Assembly: GCF_014203895.1 (NCBI RefSeq)
Contig: NZ_JACHJY010000009.1
Span: forward strand, 1 to 64,000
Direction: 5' to 3'
Source: Streptomyces nymphaeiformis
Lineage (GTDB): Bacteria; Actinomycetota; Actinomycetes; Streptomycetales; Streptomycetaceae
DNA length: 64,000 nt
In this document: positions 15,661 to 25,221 of the stretch, in pieces
Position numbering within the stretch: the stretch's first letter is position 1
Layout of the letters: every line of letters begins with the position of its first letter
Notes under the pieces: generated by a model
Database searches by the model: none
Seen by the model: only the letters and a program-made list of their open reading frames with translations
What the model was told of the DNA's origin: nothing
Made by a program: the position numbers and the translations under genes

Positions 15661-16971
15661 GTGACCATGCGGAACGGCCGCACCGTGCGTGACCTGCGAC
15701 GCGAGAACCGCACCGCCGTCCTCCAGCGCCTGTACTTCGACGGACCCATGAGCCGCTTCTCCCTCGGCCCCGCCACCGGACTGAGCTCCGGCTCCGTCAG
15801 CAACGTGGTCGCGGAGCTCGTGGCGGAGGGCCTCGTGGAGGAGGCGGGCAGCGTCGACTCGGCCGGCGGTCGCCCCCGTACGCTGCTGCGGATCACGCCC
15901 GGCAGCGGCTGCATGATCGGCGTGGACGTCGGCGAGACCCGCGTCCGGATCGAGCTCTTCGACCTCACCCTCACCGAACTCGCCCGCACCGAGCGCCCCT
16001 TGGCGGTCGACCGGCCGAACCCCCATGAGCGGTACGAGGTCGGGGTCGTCGTCGAGCACGTGCGGGCGGGCATCGCGGAGGTGCTCAGGACCGCGGGCGT
16101 CCCCGCCGAGCGACTGCTCGGCGTCGGCGTCGGCGTCCCCGGCATCGTCGCCCGTACGGCCGAGGAGGGCGCGGTCGTGCACGGCCAGACCATCGGCTGG
16201 GACGCGGTCCCGCTGGAGCGGCTGCTCCGCGAGAGCGTGGACCTGCCGGCCTCGGTGCCGTACTGGATCGACAACGGCGCCAAGACCCTCGGCCAGGCCG
16301 AGATGTGGTTCGGCGCCGGCCGGGGCGCGCGCAGCGCCGTGGTCGTCCTCTTCGGCTCGGGCGTCGGCGCCTGCGTGGTCACCGACCCGATGGGGCCCGG
16401 CCGGGCGCTCGAATGGGGTCATCTGACGGTACGGGTCCGGGGGCGCCGCTGCCGCTGCGGCGCCCGGGGCTGCCTGGAGGCGTACGCGGGCGCCGAGGCC
16501 CTGCTCGAACGCTGGCGCGAGGCGGGCGGGCGGCCCCCGGCGGGCGCGGACGAGGAGACGGCCCTCACCTCGATGCTGGCGGCCGCCTACCCGGCCGACG
16601 CGGACACGGAGCCCGACGCGACGGCGGTCGCGGTCCTGGAGGAGACCGCCGAGTACCTGGGCGCCGGCTTCGGCGACCTGATCAACCTCTTCCAGCCCGA
16701 GCGCATCCTCGTCGGCGGCTGGGCGGGCCTCCAGCTCGGCGCCCGGTTCCTGGAGACGGTGAAGGGGTACGCCGCCGAGTACGCCCTGACGTACCCGGCG
16801 GCACGGGTCGGCATCGCCATGGGGACCCTGGGCCCGGACGCGGTGACGGTCGGCGCGGCGATCCTGCCGCTCGCGGACTTCTTCGCCCGGGGCGGCCGGC
16901 GGGCCGAGGCGGAGCCGGCCGAGGAGCAGCCGGCGTGGGCGTCGACCGTACGGGAGAGGGCGGCGCACTGA
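15661..16971 (+). CDS. ROK family transcriptional repressor
   Basis: 436 aa from the GTG at 15661; an ATG at 15667 is equally possible. N-terminal winged HTH (about 12-70: MSRFSLGPATGLSSGSVSNV) is followed by a sugar-kinase-like ROK domain. The zinc-binding signature CRCGARGCLEAYAG and the EWGH sugar-contact motif are both present. The ATP site looks weak, fitting a regulator rather than a kinase. It is divergent from the sugar-uptake and glucosidase operon and probably represses it until the imported sugar binds. Confidence 0.9.
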   Translation: MTMRNGRTVRDLRRENRTAVLQRLYFDGPMSRFSLGPATGLSSGSVSNVVAELVAEGLVEEAGSVDSAGGRPRTLLRITPGSGCMIGVDVGETRVRIELFDLTLTELARTERPLAVDRPNPHERYEVGVVVEHVRAGIAEVLRTAGVPAERLLGVGVGVPGIVARTAEEGAVVHGQTIGWDAVPLERLLRESVDLPASVPYWIDNGAKTLGQAEMWFGAGRGARSAVVVLFGSGVGACVVTDPMGPGRALEWGHLTVRVRGRRCRCGARGCLEAYAGAEALLERWREAGGRPPAGADEETALTSMLAAAYPADADTEPDATAVAVLEETAEYLGAGFGDLINLFQPERILVGGWAGLQLGARFLETVKGYAAEYALTYPAARVGIAMGTLGPDAVTVGAAILPLADFFARGGRRAEAEPAEEQPAWASTVRERAAH

Positions 16972-17004
16972 GCGCGCGCCGCCCTCCGCCCCGCCCCGCG
17001 GGGA

Positions 17005-19182
17005 TCAGGGGTACGAGACCACCGTGGACGGCACGGTGTCGGTGCCCGAGGTCGGGGCGCCGATGCCGTTGATCACGTGCTCGTACTGGCCCTTGCCGCC
17101 GAGCGAGACCACGAGCAGGTCGTGGAACCTGACGCCGGGCTTCACCGGGGCCCGGAAACCGTGGTCCTGACGGATCGTCGGGTCCACGTTGTAGTAGCAG
17201 TAGCTGCCGAGCCCCCAACCCTCGTGGGTGCTCACGGAGTCGTCGACGCGGTAGGCGGCGTAGCCCTTGTAGGGGCCGTCCTGGACGGCGGCCTGGTTCG
17301 GGGCGTCGTACGCCTTCTCGTTCTGGAAGAAGATCGTGCGGCCGCGCTCGCCGAACCACTCGACGTCGTACTTGTTGAAGTGCTCGACGAAGAGTCCGGT
17401 GGCGAGGACGTCGTCGCCGTACACGCGGACGCCGTAGTCGGCGCGGTTGGTCTCCCAGCCGACTCCCTCCCCGTGGTCGGCGCGCCAGACCCAGGTGTGG
17501 TCGACGATCGTGTCGTCGCTGTTGACCACCATGGCGGTGGTCGCCTTTCCGGCGCCCGCGCCGCCGACGCGGAAGTACACGTCCTGGACGGTGGTGGGGT
17601 CGGCGGAGTGGTCGGCGGAGGCGTTCTGCGGCCCGACCTCGAGGAGGGTGGGCGAGTTGACGGTTCCGGCGTCGACGAGGAAGCCGGCGAGGCGGACGCC
17701 GTCGACGTCGGCGACGCGCATCGCGGTGACACCGTTGTCCGGGACGATCGTGGCCAGGCCGAGGCCGAGGACGATCGTGCCCGCGCGGTTCACGGTGATC
17801 GTCCGGTCGACGTGGTAGACGCCGGGCGTGAACAGCAGGTGCAGGCCCTGGTCGAGCGCCTGGTTGATGGTGGCGGCGGTGGTGCCCGGCCTGACGACGT
17901 AGAACCGGCCGAGCGGGATCCTCTCGCCCTGCGGGGTGCCGTTCGCCCAGGTGGTGCCGCGGGCGTCGGTCCGCTTGGCCGGGGCGAAGACCTTGTACTG
18001 GTTGTCCTCCCAGATCAGGTACGGCTTCTCGCGGGAGATCGGGGTGGTGTCGAGGGTGGTGTACTTCGGCTCGGGGAAGGCCTGCGCGGGTGCGCCCTCG
18101 GTGCCGGAGAAGACCTGGTTCCAGACGGAGTTGGACCAGCCGCCGATCGTGCTGTCACGGGTGTACCACTGCTGCTGCGAGTAGTTGCCGATCTGGCCGT
18201 CGATCTTCGAGTCGGCGATGTAGCCGCCGCTGGCCCAGCCGTAGCCGTTGGGGGCGAGGTTGAGCCCGCCCTTGACGTGCATGCGGCGGAAGGAGGAGGC
18301 CTGGGCGACGGCCCAGCGGTCGGTGCCGTTCACGGGGTTGAGGGCGAGCCCCTCGGCGCCGCGCCAGAAGTTCTGGGTGGCGTTGCCGTTGAACCAGCCC
18401 GCGTCGACGGTGACGTCGCCGTTGATCGTGGTGTCGTCGGGGCGCAGTCCGAGGCCGGCGATCTGGGTGTAGAAGCCGATCTGGGCGTTGAGGCCGTTGT
18501 AGGTGCCGGGCTTGAAGAGGAAGGCGTGGCGGCCGCTGCCGAACTGGGCCGACTCCTGCTGGGCGAAGACCTCGTCGAGCTTGGCCTGGATGCCGGGCGT
18601 GGACGGGTCGAAGACGTGCACGTTCGGCCCGAGGTCGCCGCCTCCGGGCAGGGCCGGGCCGCCGTCGGCGGTGCCGTACACCTGGAACTCCCAGAGGGAG
18701 TAGCCCCAGCCGGTGGCCCGGGTGGTGCCGTACACGCGGACGTAGCGGGCGGTGCCGGTGACGGGCAGCGACTCGTTGCCGCCGGGGCCGTTCGCGGTGC
18801 TGTAGGCGGTCGTCCAATCGGTGCCGTTGCCGGAGAGCTCGATGCGGTACGCCTTGCCGTAGGCGGTCTCCCAGCGCAGGTCGACCCTGCTGAGCGCGGC
18901 CGGGGCGCCCAGGTCGACCTGGATCCACTGCGGATCGGCGAAGGCGCTCGACCAGCGGGTCCCCGGGTCGCCGTCGACGGCGGCGCTCGCGGGGGTGCCG
19001 CCGTTCTCCTGACTGGAGGCGGTGGCGGGCCTGCCCTGCGAGAGCAGGACGGGGGCGGCCGCGGCGGGGGGCGCGGCGACGAGCGCGAGCAGACCGGCAA
19101 GGAGCACGGTGACGAGGGCGGCGGCGGTGGCGCGGGGGCCCGGGCGTGGGGGTGGCGCGAGACGGGTGCCGGGTGCGGACAT
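17005..19182 (-). CDS. secreted discoidin-domain / GH55-like beta-helix enzyme
   Basis: 725 aa. Residues 1-43 are a signal peptide ending AAPPAAAA. Residues 45-170 form an F5/8 type C (discoidin, CBM32-like) domain with SQGRPATASSQENGG, DGDPGTRWSSAF and ARYVRVYGT. The rest is a double beta-helix with FKPGTYNGLNAQIGFYTQI and RMHVKGGLNLAPNGYGWASG, as in Streptomyces proteins of the GH55 exo-beta-1,3-glucanase type (often mislabelled adenylyl cyclase). It is probably an extracellular glucan-cleaving enzyme that feeds the adjacent sugar transporter. Catalytic residues were not assigned with confidence. The start follows gaggag. Confidence 0.82.
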   Translation of the reverse strand: MSAPGTRLAPPPRPGPRATAAALVTVLLAGLLALVAAPPAAAAPVLLSQGRPATASSQENGGTPASAAVDGDPGTRWSSAFADPQWIQVDLGAPAALSRVDLRWETAYGKAYRIELSGNGTDWTTAYSTANGPGGNESLPVTGTARYVRVYGTTRATGWGYSLWEFQVYGTADGGPALPGGGDLGPNVHVFDPSTPGIQAKLDEVFAQQESAQFGSGRHAFLFKPGTYNGLNAQIGFYTQIAGLGLRPDDTTINGDVTVDAGWFNGNATQNFWRGAEGLALNPVNGTDRWAVAQASSFRRMHVKGGLNLAPNGYGWASGGYIADSKIDGQIGNYSQQQWYTRDSTIGGWSNSVWNQVFSGTEGAPAQAFPEPKYTTLDTTPISREKPYLIWEDNQYKVFAPAKRTDARGTTWANGTPQGERIPLGRFYVVRPGTTAATINQALDQGLHLLFTPGVYHVDRTITVNRAGTIVLGLGLATIVPDNGVTAMRVADVDGVRLAGFLVDAGTVNSPTLLEVGPQNASADHSADPTTVQDVYFRVGGAGAGKATTAMVVNSDDTIVDHTWVWRADHGEGVGWETNRADYGVRVYGDDVLATGLFVEHFNKYDVEWFGERGRTIFFQNEKAYDAPNQAAVQDGPYKGYAAYRVDDSVSTHEGWGLGSYCYYNVDPTIRQDHGFRAPVKPGVRFHDLLVVSLGGKGQYEHVINGIGAPTSGTDTVPSTVVSYP

Positions 19183-19336
19183 GGCTCGAACTCCTCATGT
19201 ACGAGGGGGGTTTGGGGATGGGGAGCGCGCACTCCGCAACAGATGCTCACGGCTGCCCGGATCCGGGTCAAGTCATGGGACCCACTTTTCTTTTGGCTTG
19301 CATTAAGTGTCGAGAGAGGAGCGGGGTGCAACGAAA

Positions 19337-19373
19337 CGCGCCCCGGGGCAGGTTCGTCCTGCTCCGGGGCGCG
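19337..19373 (-). terminator. hairpin terminator after xdhC
   Basis: A 15-16 bp GC-rich stem with one mismatch (gcgccccggggcagg / cctgctccggggcgc) and a ttcgt loop, 15 bases past the stop of the leftward XdhC-like gene. Confidence 0.75.
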
Positions 19374-19387
19374 CGAGGGTGCTGCGA

Positions 19388-20524
19388 CTACGCGACGGAC
19401 CCTATGCGTCCGTCCGGCTCGCGGGGTCCTTCGTGGTGGATCGGGGTGTGGGCGCCCGTGAGGGAGACGCCGCTGCCGCCGCGGCGGTTGGCGACGATCT
19501 CGGCGCCGATCGACAGGGCGGTCTCCTCGGGCGTGCGCGCGCCGAGGTCGAGGCCTATCGGGGAGCGCAGGCGGGCGAGTTCGAGTTCGGTGACGCCGAC
19601 GCCGCGGAGCCGCTCGTTGCGGTCCTCGTGGGTGCGGCGGGAGCCCATCGCGCCGATGTAGGCGACGGGAAGCTTCAGGGCTGCCTGGAGGAGGGGCACG
19701 TCGAACTTGGCGTCGTGCGTGAGGACGCAGAGGACGGTCCGGCCGTCGACCTCGGTCGACTCCAGGTAGCGGTGGGGCCAGTCGACGACGATCTCGTCGG
19801 CCTCGGGGAAGCGGGCCGGCGTCGCGAAGACGGGCCGCGCGTCGCAGACGGTGACGTGGTAGCCGAGGAACTTGCCGACCCGGACGAGGGCGGCGGCGAA
19901 GTCGATGGCGCCGAAGACGATCATGCGGGGGGCGGGGACGGAGGACTCGACGATGAGGGTCAGCGGCTGTCCGCAGCGGCTGCCGTCCTCGCCGATCTCC
20001 ACGGTGCCGGTGCGGCCCGCGTCGAGCATGGCCCGGGCCTCGGCGGCCGCGGTGCGGTCCAGCTCGGGGTGGCCGCCGAGCTTCCCCTCGTACGAGCCGT
20101 CGGGACGGACGAGGAGGGCCTGCCCCAACAGGTCCTCCGGTCCGTCCACGATGCGGGCCAGGGCCGCCGCCTCCCCCGAGACGGCGGCGGCCAGCGCGGC
20201 GGGGAAGACCCCGCCGCGGACCGGGGTGACGAGGATGTCGATGATGCCGCCGCAGGTCAGACCGACCGCGAAGGCGTCCTCGTCGCTGTAGCCGAAGCGC
20301 TCGACGACGGTCTTCCCGTCCTCGAGGGCCTGGACGCACAGGTCGTAGACCGCGCCCTCCACACACCCGCCGGAGACCGATCCGATCGCCGTGCCGTCGC
20401 TGTCGACGGCGAGGGCGGCTCCCGGCTGCCGGGGCGCGCTGCCGCCGACCGCGACCACGGTGGCGACGGCGAAGGTGCGTCCCTGCTCGACCCACCGGTG
20501 CAGCTCTTCGGCGATGTCCAGCAT
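19388..20524 (-). CDS. xdhC: XdhC/CoxI family molybdenum cofactor maturation protein
   Basis: 378 aa. The N-terminal XdhC-CoxI domain has GSAPRQPGAALAV and SVSGGCVEGAVYD. The C-terminal Rossmann domain has FGAIDFAAALVRVGKFLGY, and the end motif is AMGSRRTHEDRNERL followed by SPIGLDLGARTPEETALSI. Family members bind molybdenum cofactor, promote its sulfuration and insert it into xanthine dehydrogenase. It is the last gene of a leftward operon with a purine permease and three xanthine dehydrogenase subunits. Confidence 0.93.
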   Translation of the reverse strand: MLDIAEELHRWVEQGRTFAVATVVAVGGSAPRQPGAALAVDSDGTAIGSVSGGCVEGAVYDLCVQALEDGKTVVERFGYSDEDAFAVGLTCGGIIDILVTPVRGGVFPAALAAAVSGEAAALARIVDGPEDLLGQALLVRPDGSYEGKLGGHPELDRTAAAEARAMLDAGRTGTVEIGEDGSRCGQPLTLIVESSVPAPRMIVFGAIDFAAALVRVGKFLGYHVTVCDARPVFATPARFPEADEIVVDWPHRYLESTEVDGRTVLCVLTHDAKFDVPLLQAALKLPVAYIGAMGSRRTHEDRNERLRGVGVTELELARLRSPIGLDLGARTPEETALSIGAEIVANRRGGSGVSLTGAHTPIHHEGPREPDGRIGSVA

Positions 20525-20563
20525 GTCGGTCTCCTTGGGTGTGTACGGAGGGCGGGTCGGGCG

Positions 20564-22036
20564 TCAGCTGACGCCCAGCCACCCCTCGATCGGGTGGAGG
20601 GCGAAGAACACGATGAAGATCGCGGTCAGGGCCCACATGAACGCACCGACCTCGCGCGCCTTGCCCTGCGCCACCTTGATGACGGTGTAGGCGATGACGC
20701 CGGCCGCGACGCCCGGGGTGATGCTGTAGGTGAACGGCATCAGGACGACGGTCAGGAAGACCGGGATCGCGACGGAGCTGTCGCCCCAGTTCACGTGCTT
20801 CGCGTTCATCATCATCATCGCCCCGATGACGACCAGGGCGGCGGAACCGACCTCGCGGGGCACGATCTGGGTGATCGGGGTGAAGAAGATGGCGGCCGCG
20901 AAGAACAGGCCGGTGATCACCGAGGAGAAGCCGGTGCGGGCTCCTTCGCCGACGCCGGTGGCGGACTCCACGAACACGGTCTGGCCGGAGGCGCCGGAGA
21001 CGCCGCCGATCGCGCCGCCCGCGCCGTCGATGAACAGCGCCTTGGAGAGGCCGGGCATCCGGCCCTTGTCGTCGGCGAGGTTGGCCTCGGTGCCGACGCC
21101 GATGATGGTGGCCATGGCGTCGAAGAAGCCGGCGAGGACCAGGGTGAAGACGATGACGCCGACGGTGATGAAGCCGACGTCGCCCCAGCCGCCGAAGGAG
21201 ACGTCGCCGAAGAGCGAGAAGTCCGGGCTGGAGACCGCGCTGCCCTTGAGCTCCGGAGCGCCGTTGGCCCAGGAGCCCGGACCCTTGGCCGGGATGTCCG
21301 CGACCGCGTTGACGATCAGGGAGACGATGGTGCCGGCGACGATGCCGATGAGGATCGCGCCCGGAACCTTGCGGGCCTGGAGGGCGAAGATCGCGAGCAG
21401 GGTGACCGCGAAGATCAGGACCGGCCAGCCGACGAGTTCGCCGCCGGCGCCGAGGGTGATGGGCGGGCCGAACTGCGGGCCGGCGCCCACGAAGCCGGCC
21501 TTGTTGAAGCCGATCAGCGCGATGAAGAGGCCGATGCCGATGGTGATGCCGTGCTTGAGCGGCAGCGGGATCGCGTTCATGATCATCTCGCGGAGACCGG
21601 TGACCACCAGGAGGCAGATCACCAGACCGTAGACGACGCACATGCCCATGGCCTGCGGCCACGTCATCTGGGGCACGACCTGGGTCGCGAGCACACCGGA
21701 GACGCTGAGACCGGCCGCGAGGACGAGCGGGACCTTGCCGACGAAGCCCATCAGCAGGGTGGTCACCGCCGCCGCGAAGGCGGTCGCCGTGATGACGGCG
21801 GAGGTGGCCAGGACGTGCTTGTCGACGTCCGGGCCTCCGAGGAGGATCGGGTTGAGCAGGAGAATGTACGCCATCGCCATGAAGGTGGTGACGCCGCCGC
21901 GGATCTCCGTCGCGACGGTGGATCCTCTCTCCGAGATGTGAAAGTACCGGTCGAGCCAAGAACGGCCGGCGGGGACGTTGGAGCCGGAGCCCGCGTCCTC
22001 AGAGGCGGTCTTGGGCTCCACAGACGACTGGGTCAT
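20564..22036 (-). CDS. NCS2 family purine permease (AzgA/GhxP-like)
   Basis: 490 aa from ATG 22036; five extra upstream codons would need a TTG start. About 13-14 membrane segments. The AzgA-type signature GASGQTVFVESATGVGEGAR, with its conserved Glu for base binding, is near residue 340, and a matching half motif FFDAMATIIGVGTEANL lies before it. It imports purine bases (guanine, hypoxanthine or adenine) by proton symport. It lies inside the xanthine dehydrogenase operon, so it supplies substrate for purine degradation. Confidence 0.92.
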   Translation of the reverse strand: MTQSSVEPKTASEDAGSGSNVPAGRSWLDRYFHISERGSTVATEIRGGVTTFMAMAYILLLNPILLGGPDVDKHVLATSAVITATAFAAAVTTLLMGFVGKVPLVLAAGLSVSGVLATQVVPQMTWPQAMGMCVVYGLVICLLVVTGLREMIMNAIPLPLKHGITIGIGLFIALIGFNKAGFVGAGPQFGPPITLGAGGELVGWPVLIFAVTLLAIFALQARKVPGAILIGIVAGTIVSLIVNAVADIPAKGPGSWANGAPELKGSAVSSPDFSLFGDVSFGGWGDVGFITVGVIVFTLVLAGFFDAMATIIGVGTEANLADDKGRMPGLSKALFIDGAGGAIGGVSGASGQTVFVESATGVGEGARTGFSSVITGLFFAAAIFFTPITQIVPREVGSAALVVIGAMMMMNAKHVNWGDSSVAIPVFLTVVLMPFTYSITPGVAAGVIAYTVIKVAQGKAREVGAFMWALTAIFIVFFALHPIEGWLGVS

Positions 22037-22148
22037 GGGGCCTACTCCCAAGGTTCAAAGGGGCACCCGCACGAGGGAGGCTCGTATCAGCGGGATTTGG
22101 GAACTGCTGTTGGCTGCACGACCCGGGGGACGGCCCGAGACGAACGGG

Positions 22149-22181
22149 GCACTGCGGGGGCACTGCGGGGGTACTGCTGCT
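22149..22181. repeat. 11-bp direct repeats upstream of the purine permease
   Basis: gcactgcgggg occurs twice in tandem (22149-22159, 22160-22170), followed by a third decayed copy. They lie in the 205-base gap between the xanthine dehydrogenase large subunit and the permease. An 11-bp period is one helical turn, so a protein-binding site is possible. I see no gene in this gap. Confidence 0.6.
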
Positions 22182-22241
22182 CCGGGCGGTGCGGGCGGGG
22201 AAGTGTGACGTTCCTGGGAGGCACACACCGCCCGGAGAGTC

Positions 22242-24629
22242 CTACAGGGTGCCGGTGAGCGCCTCGGGGCGGACCGGCGTCTTGTTGAGCTCCAGGCCCG
22301 TCGCCGCCCGGATCGCCGCGAGGACGGCCGGGGTGGACGACAGGGTCGGGGCCTCGCCGATGCCCCGGACGCCGTACGGCGCGTTGGGGTCGGCCAGTTC
22401 GAGGTAGTCGACCGGGATGGTCGGCGTGTCGAGGATCGTCGGGATCAGGTAGTCCGTGAAGGAGGGGTTGCGCACCTTCGCGGTCTTCGGGTCGACGATG
22501 ATCTCCTCCATCACCGCGACGCCCAGGCCCTGGGTGGTGCCACCCTGGATCTGGCCGATCACGGAGAGCGGGTTGACCGCCTTGCCGACGTCCTGGGCGC
22601 AGGCCAGCTCGATCACCTTCACGAGGCCGAGCTCGGTGTCCACCTCCACCACCGCGCGGTGCGCGGCGAAGGCGTACTGGACGTGGCCGTTGCCCTGGCC
22701 GGTGACGATGTCGAAGGCCTGGGTCGGACGGTGCCGGAACTCCTCCTCGACCTCCACGACCTGGTCCTCCAGGACGTCCGCGATGGTCGCGAGGGCCTCG
22801 CCGCCGTCGGTGACGACCTTGCCGCCCTCCAGGAGGAGTTCGGCGTTGGCCCAGGCCGGGTGGTACGAGCCGAACTTGCGCCGGCCGATCTCCAGGACCT
22901 TCTCGCGGACGATCTCGCAGGAGTTCTTGATGGCGCCGCCGGTCATGTACGTCTGGCGGCCCGCGGAGGTCGAACCGGCCGAGCCCACCTGGGTGTCGGC
23001 GGGGTGGATCGTGACCTGCTGGACGCCGAGCTCGGTGCGGGCGATCTGCGCGTGGATGGTGACGCCGCCCTGGCCGACCTCCGCCGCGGCGGTGTGGACC
23101 GTGGCGACGGCCTCGCCGTTGATGACCTCGATGCGGATCTTGGCGGTCGAGTAGTCGTCGAAGCCCTCGGAGAAGCCGACGTTCTTGATGCCGACCGCGT
23201 AGCCGACGCCCCGTACGACGCCCTCGCCGTGCGAGGTGTTGGACAGGCCGCCCGGCAGCGCGCGGACGTCCGCGCTCTCGCCGGCGGTCTCCCACTGGCG
23301 CTCCGGCGGCAGCGGGCGGGCCTTGACCCGGCGGAGGAGCTCGGCGACCGGGGCCGGCGAGTCCACGACCTGGCCGGTCGGCATGATCGTGCCCTGCTCC
23401 ATGGCGTTGAGCTGGCGCAGCTCGACCGGGTCCATGCCCAGCTCGGCCGCGAGCTTGTCCATCTGCGCCTCGTAGGCGAAGCAGGCCTGGACCGCGCCGA
23501 AGCCGCGCATGGCGCCGCAGGGCGGGTTGTTGGTGTAGAGGCCGATCGCCTCGATCTCCACGTCGTCGACGACGTAGGGGCCGATCGAGAGGGAGGAGGC
23601 GTTGCCGACGACCGAGACCGTGGAGGAGGCGTACGCGCCGCCGTCGAGCACGATCTTGCACTTCACGTGCGTGAGCTTGCCGTCCTGGGTGGCGCCGTGC
23701 TCGTAGTAGAGCTTCGCCGGGTGCCGGTGGACGTGCCCGAAGAAGGACTCGTACCGGTTGTAGACCATCTTGACCGGCTTGTTGGTGCGCAGGGCGAGCA
23801 CGGAGGCGAGGATCTGCATCGAGATGTCCTCGCGGCCGCCGAACGCGCCGCCGATGCCCGCCATGGTCATGCGGACCTTCTCCTCGGGCAGGCCGAGGCA
23901 GGGGGCGATCTGCTTGAGGTCCGAGTGCAGCCACTGGGTGGCGACGTACAGGTCGACGCCGCCGTCCTCGGCCGGTACGGCGAGGCCGGACTCGGGGCCG
24001 AGGAAGGCCTGGTCCTGCATGCCGAAGGTGTACTCGCCCTTGACGATGACGTCGGCGCGCTTGGCGGCCTCGGCCGCGTTGCCCCGGATGATCGGCTGGC
24101 GGTGCACGATGTTCGGGTGCGTGACGTGGGCGAAGGCGTGGTCGGTGCGGTTCTCGTGGACGAGGATCGCGTCCGGGGCCGTGGCCGACGCCTCGTCGGT
24201 GATGACCGGGAGCTCCCGGTACTCGACCTTGATCTTCGCGGCGGCGCGGCGGGCGGTCTCCGGGTGGTCGGCGGCCACGAGGGCGACCGGCTCACCGTGG
24301 TGACGGACCTTGCCGTAGGCGAGGACCGGGGTGTCCTGGAACTCCATGCCGTAGTTCTTCGCGGCCGGCAGGTCCTCGTGGGTCAGGACGGCGTAGACGC
24401 CCGACACCTTGAGGGCCTCGGAGGTGTCGATCGACACGATCTCGGCGTGCGCGACGGTGGAGCGCAGGACCTGGCCCCAGAGCATCTCCTCGTGCCACAT
24501 GTCCGAGGAGTAGGCGAACTCTCCGGTGACCTTGAGGGTGCCGTCGGGGCGGAGCGTGGACTCGCCGACGCCGCCCTTGGTGTGGTTCTGGGTGACGTCC
24601 CGGGGGATGCCGGTGGTGGTGCCAGCCAT
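22242..24629 (-). CDS. xdhB: xanthine dehydrogenase molybdopterin-binding subunit
   Basis: 795 aa from ATG 24629, preceded by the xdhA stop. Domains: aldehyde oxidase/xanthine dehydrogenase hammerhead (about 30-145), then the two cofactor-binding domains. AGIGGAFGGREDISMQ and CGAMRGFGAVQA are the molybdopterin-contact motifs, VGQGGVTIHAQIART comes next, and GIGEAPTLSSTPAV near the C-terminus holds the active-site Glu. It oxidises hypoxanthine and xanthine towards uric acid. It works with the iron-sulfur and FAD subunits encoded immediately upstream. Confidence 0.94.
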   Translation of the reverse strand: MAGTTTGIPRDVTQNHTKGGVGESTLRPDGTLKVTGEFAYSSDMWHEEMLWGQVLRSTVAHAEIVSIDTSEALKVSGVYAVLTHEDLPAAKNYGMEFQDTPVLAYGKVRHHGEPVALVAADHPETARRAAAKIKVEYRELPVITDEASATAPDAILVHENRTDHAFAHVTHPNIVHRQPIIRGNAAEAAKRADVIVKGEYTFGMQDQAFLGPESGLAVPAEDGGVDLYVATQWLHSDLKQIAPCLGLPEEKVRMTMAGIGGAFGGREDISMQILASVLALRTNKPVKMVYNRYESFFGHVHRHPAKLYYEHGATQDGKLTHVKCKIVLDGGAYASSTVSVVGNASSLSIGPYVVDDVEIEAIGLYTNNPPCGAMRGFGAVQACFAYEAQMDKLAAELGMDPVELRQLNAMEQGTIMPTGQVVDSPAPVAELLRRVKARPLPPERQWETAGESADVRALPGGLSNTSHGEGVVRGVGYAVGIKNVGFSEGFDDYSTAKIRIEVINGEAVATVHTAAAEVGQGGVTIHAQIARTELGVQQVTIHPADTQVGSAGSTSAGRQTYMTGGAIKNSCEIVREKVLEIGRRKFGSYHPAWANAELLLEGGKVVTDGGEALATIADVLEDQVVEVEEEFRHRPTQAFDIVTGQGNGHVQYAFAAHRAVVEVDTELGLVKVIELACAQDVGKAVNPLSVIGQIQGGTTQGLGVAVMEEIIVDPKTAKVRNPSFTDYLIPTILDTPTIPVDYLELADPNAPYGVRGIGEAPTLSSTPAVLAAIRAATGLELNKTPVRPEALTGTL

Positions 24630-24631
24630 GG

Positions 24632-25219
24632 TCAGACCGCCTCTCCCTGACGGGCGGCCGCGAGGCGGACCGCGTCGAGGATCTTCTCGTAACCGGTGCA
24701 GCGGCAGAGGTTGCCGGAGAGCGCCTCGCGGATGTCCGCGTCCGTCGGGGACGGGTTGCGCTCCAGCATCTCGTCGGCCGCGACGAGCAGACCGGGGGTG
24801 CAGAAGCCGCACTGGACGGCGCCGGCGTCGATGAACGCCTGCTGGATCGGGGAGAGTTCGACACCCTCGCCGGTCTGCGAGTCCTGAGCCGGCTTCGCCT
24901 CCCACCGCTTGGCCTCGTCGATCGAGGTGCCGCAGGCGCCGGAGGCGCAACCGCTGTGCGCCTCGCGCTCCTTGGCGAACTCCGCCAGGCCCTCGACGGT
25001 GACGACCTCGCGGCCCTCGACCTGACCGGCGGCGACCAGGCACGAACAGACCGGCACGCCGTCGAGACGGACGGTGCAGGAACCGCACTCGCCCTGCTCG
25101 CACGCGTTCTTGGAGCCGGGCAGACCCAGGCGCTCACGCAGAACGTAGAGGAGGGACTCGCCCTCCCAGACGTCGTCGGCTTCCTGCGGACGACCGTTGA
25201 CCGTGAAATTGACGCGCAT
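24632..25219 (-). CDS. xdhA: xanthine dehydrogenase 2x[2Fe-2S] subunit
   Basis: 195 aa, longer than the usual 155-170. The plant-type cluster ligands are Cys40, Cys45, Cys48 and Cys60. The second cluster, in the helical domain, uses Cys137, Cys140, Cys172 and Cys174 (CGFC, CRC). Between the two domains lies an insert of about 33 residues (84-118) that contains CASGAC, two further cysteines absent from ordinary family members. It carries electrons from the molybdenum site to FAD. The start lies 2 bases after the FAD-subunit stop and the end 2 bases before xdhB, so the three are translationally linked. Confidence 0.94.
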   Translation of the reverse strand: MRVNFTVNGRPQEADDVWEGESLLYVLRERLGLPGSKNACEQGECGSCTVRLDGVPVCSCLVAAGQVEGREVVTVEGLAEFAKEREAHSGCASGACGTSIDEAKRWEAKPAQDSQTGEGVELSPIQQAFIDAGAVQCGFCTPGLLVAADEMLERNPSPTDADIREALSGNLCRCTGYEKILDAVRLAAARQGEAV

Positions 25220-25221
25220 GG

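Noticed and set aside
18330..21959. Open frame of 1209 codons on the minus strand spanning three genes
   Set aside because: It runs through xdhC, the purine permease and the GH55-like gene in a shifted frame and encodes Arg/Pro-rich low complexity.
22037..22241. 75-codon minus-strand frame between the permease and xdhB considered as a small gene
   Set aside because: Composition is Pro/Ser/Cys-rich without a domain, and no ribosome site precedes a plausible start; the 11-bp repeats explain part of the openness.
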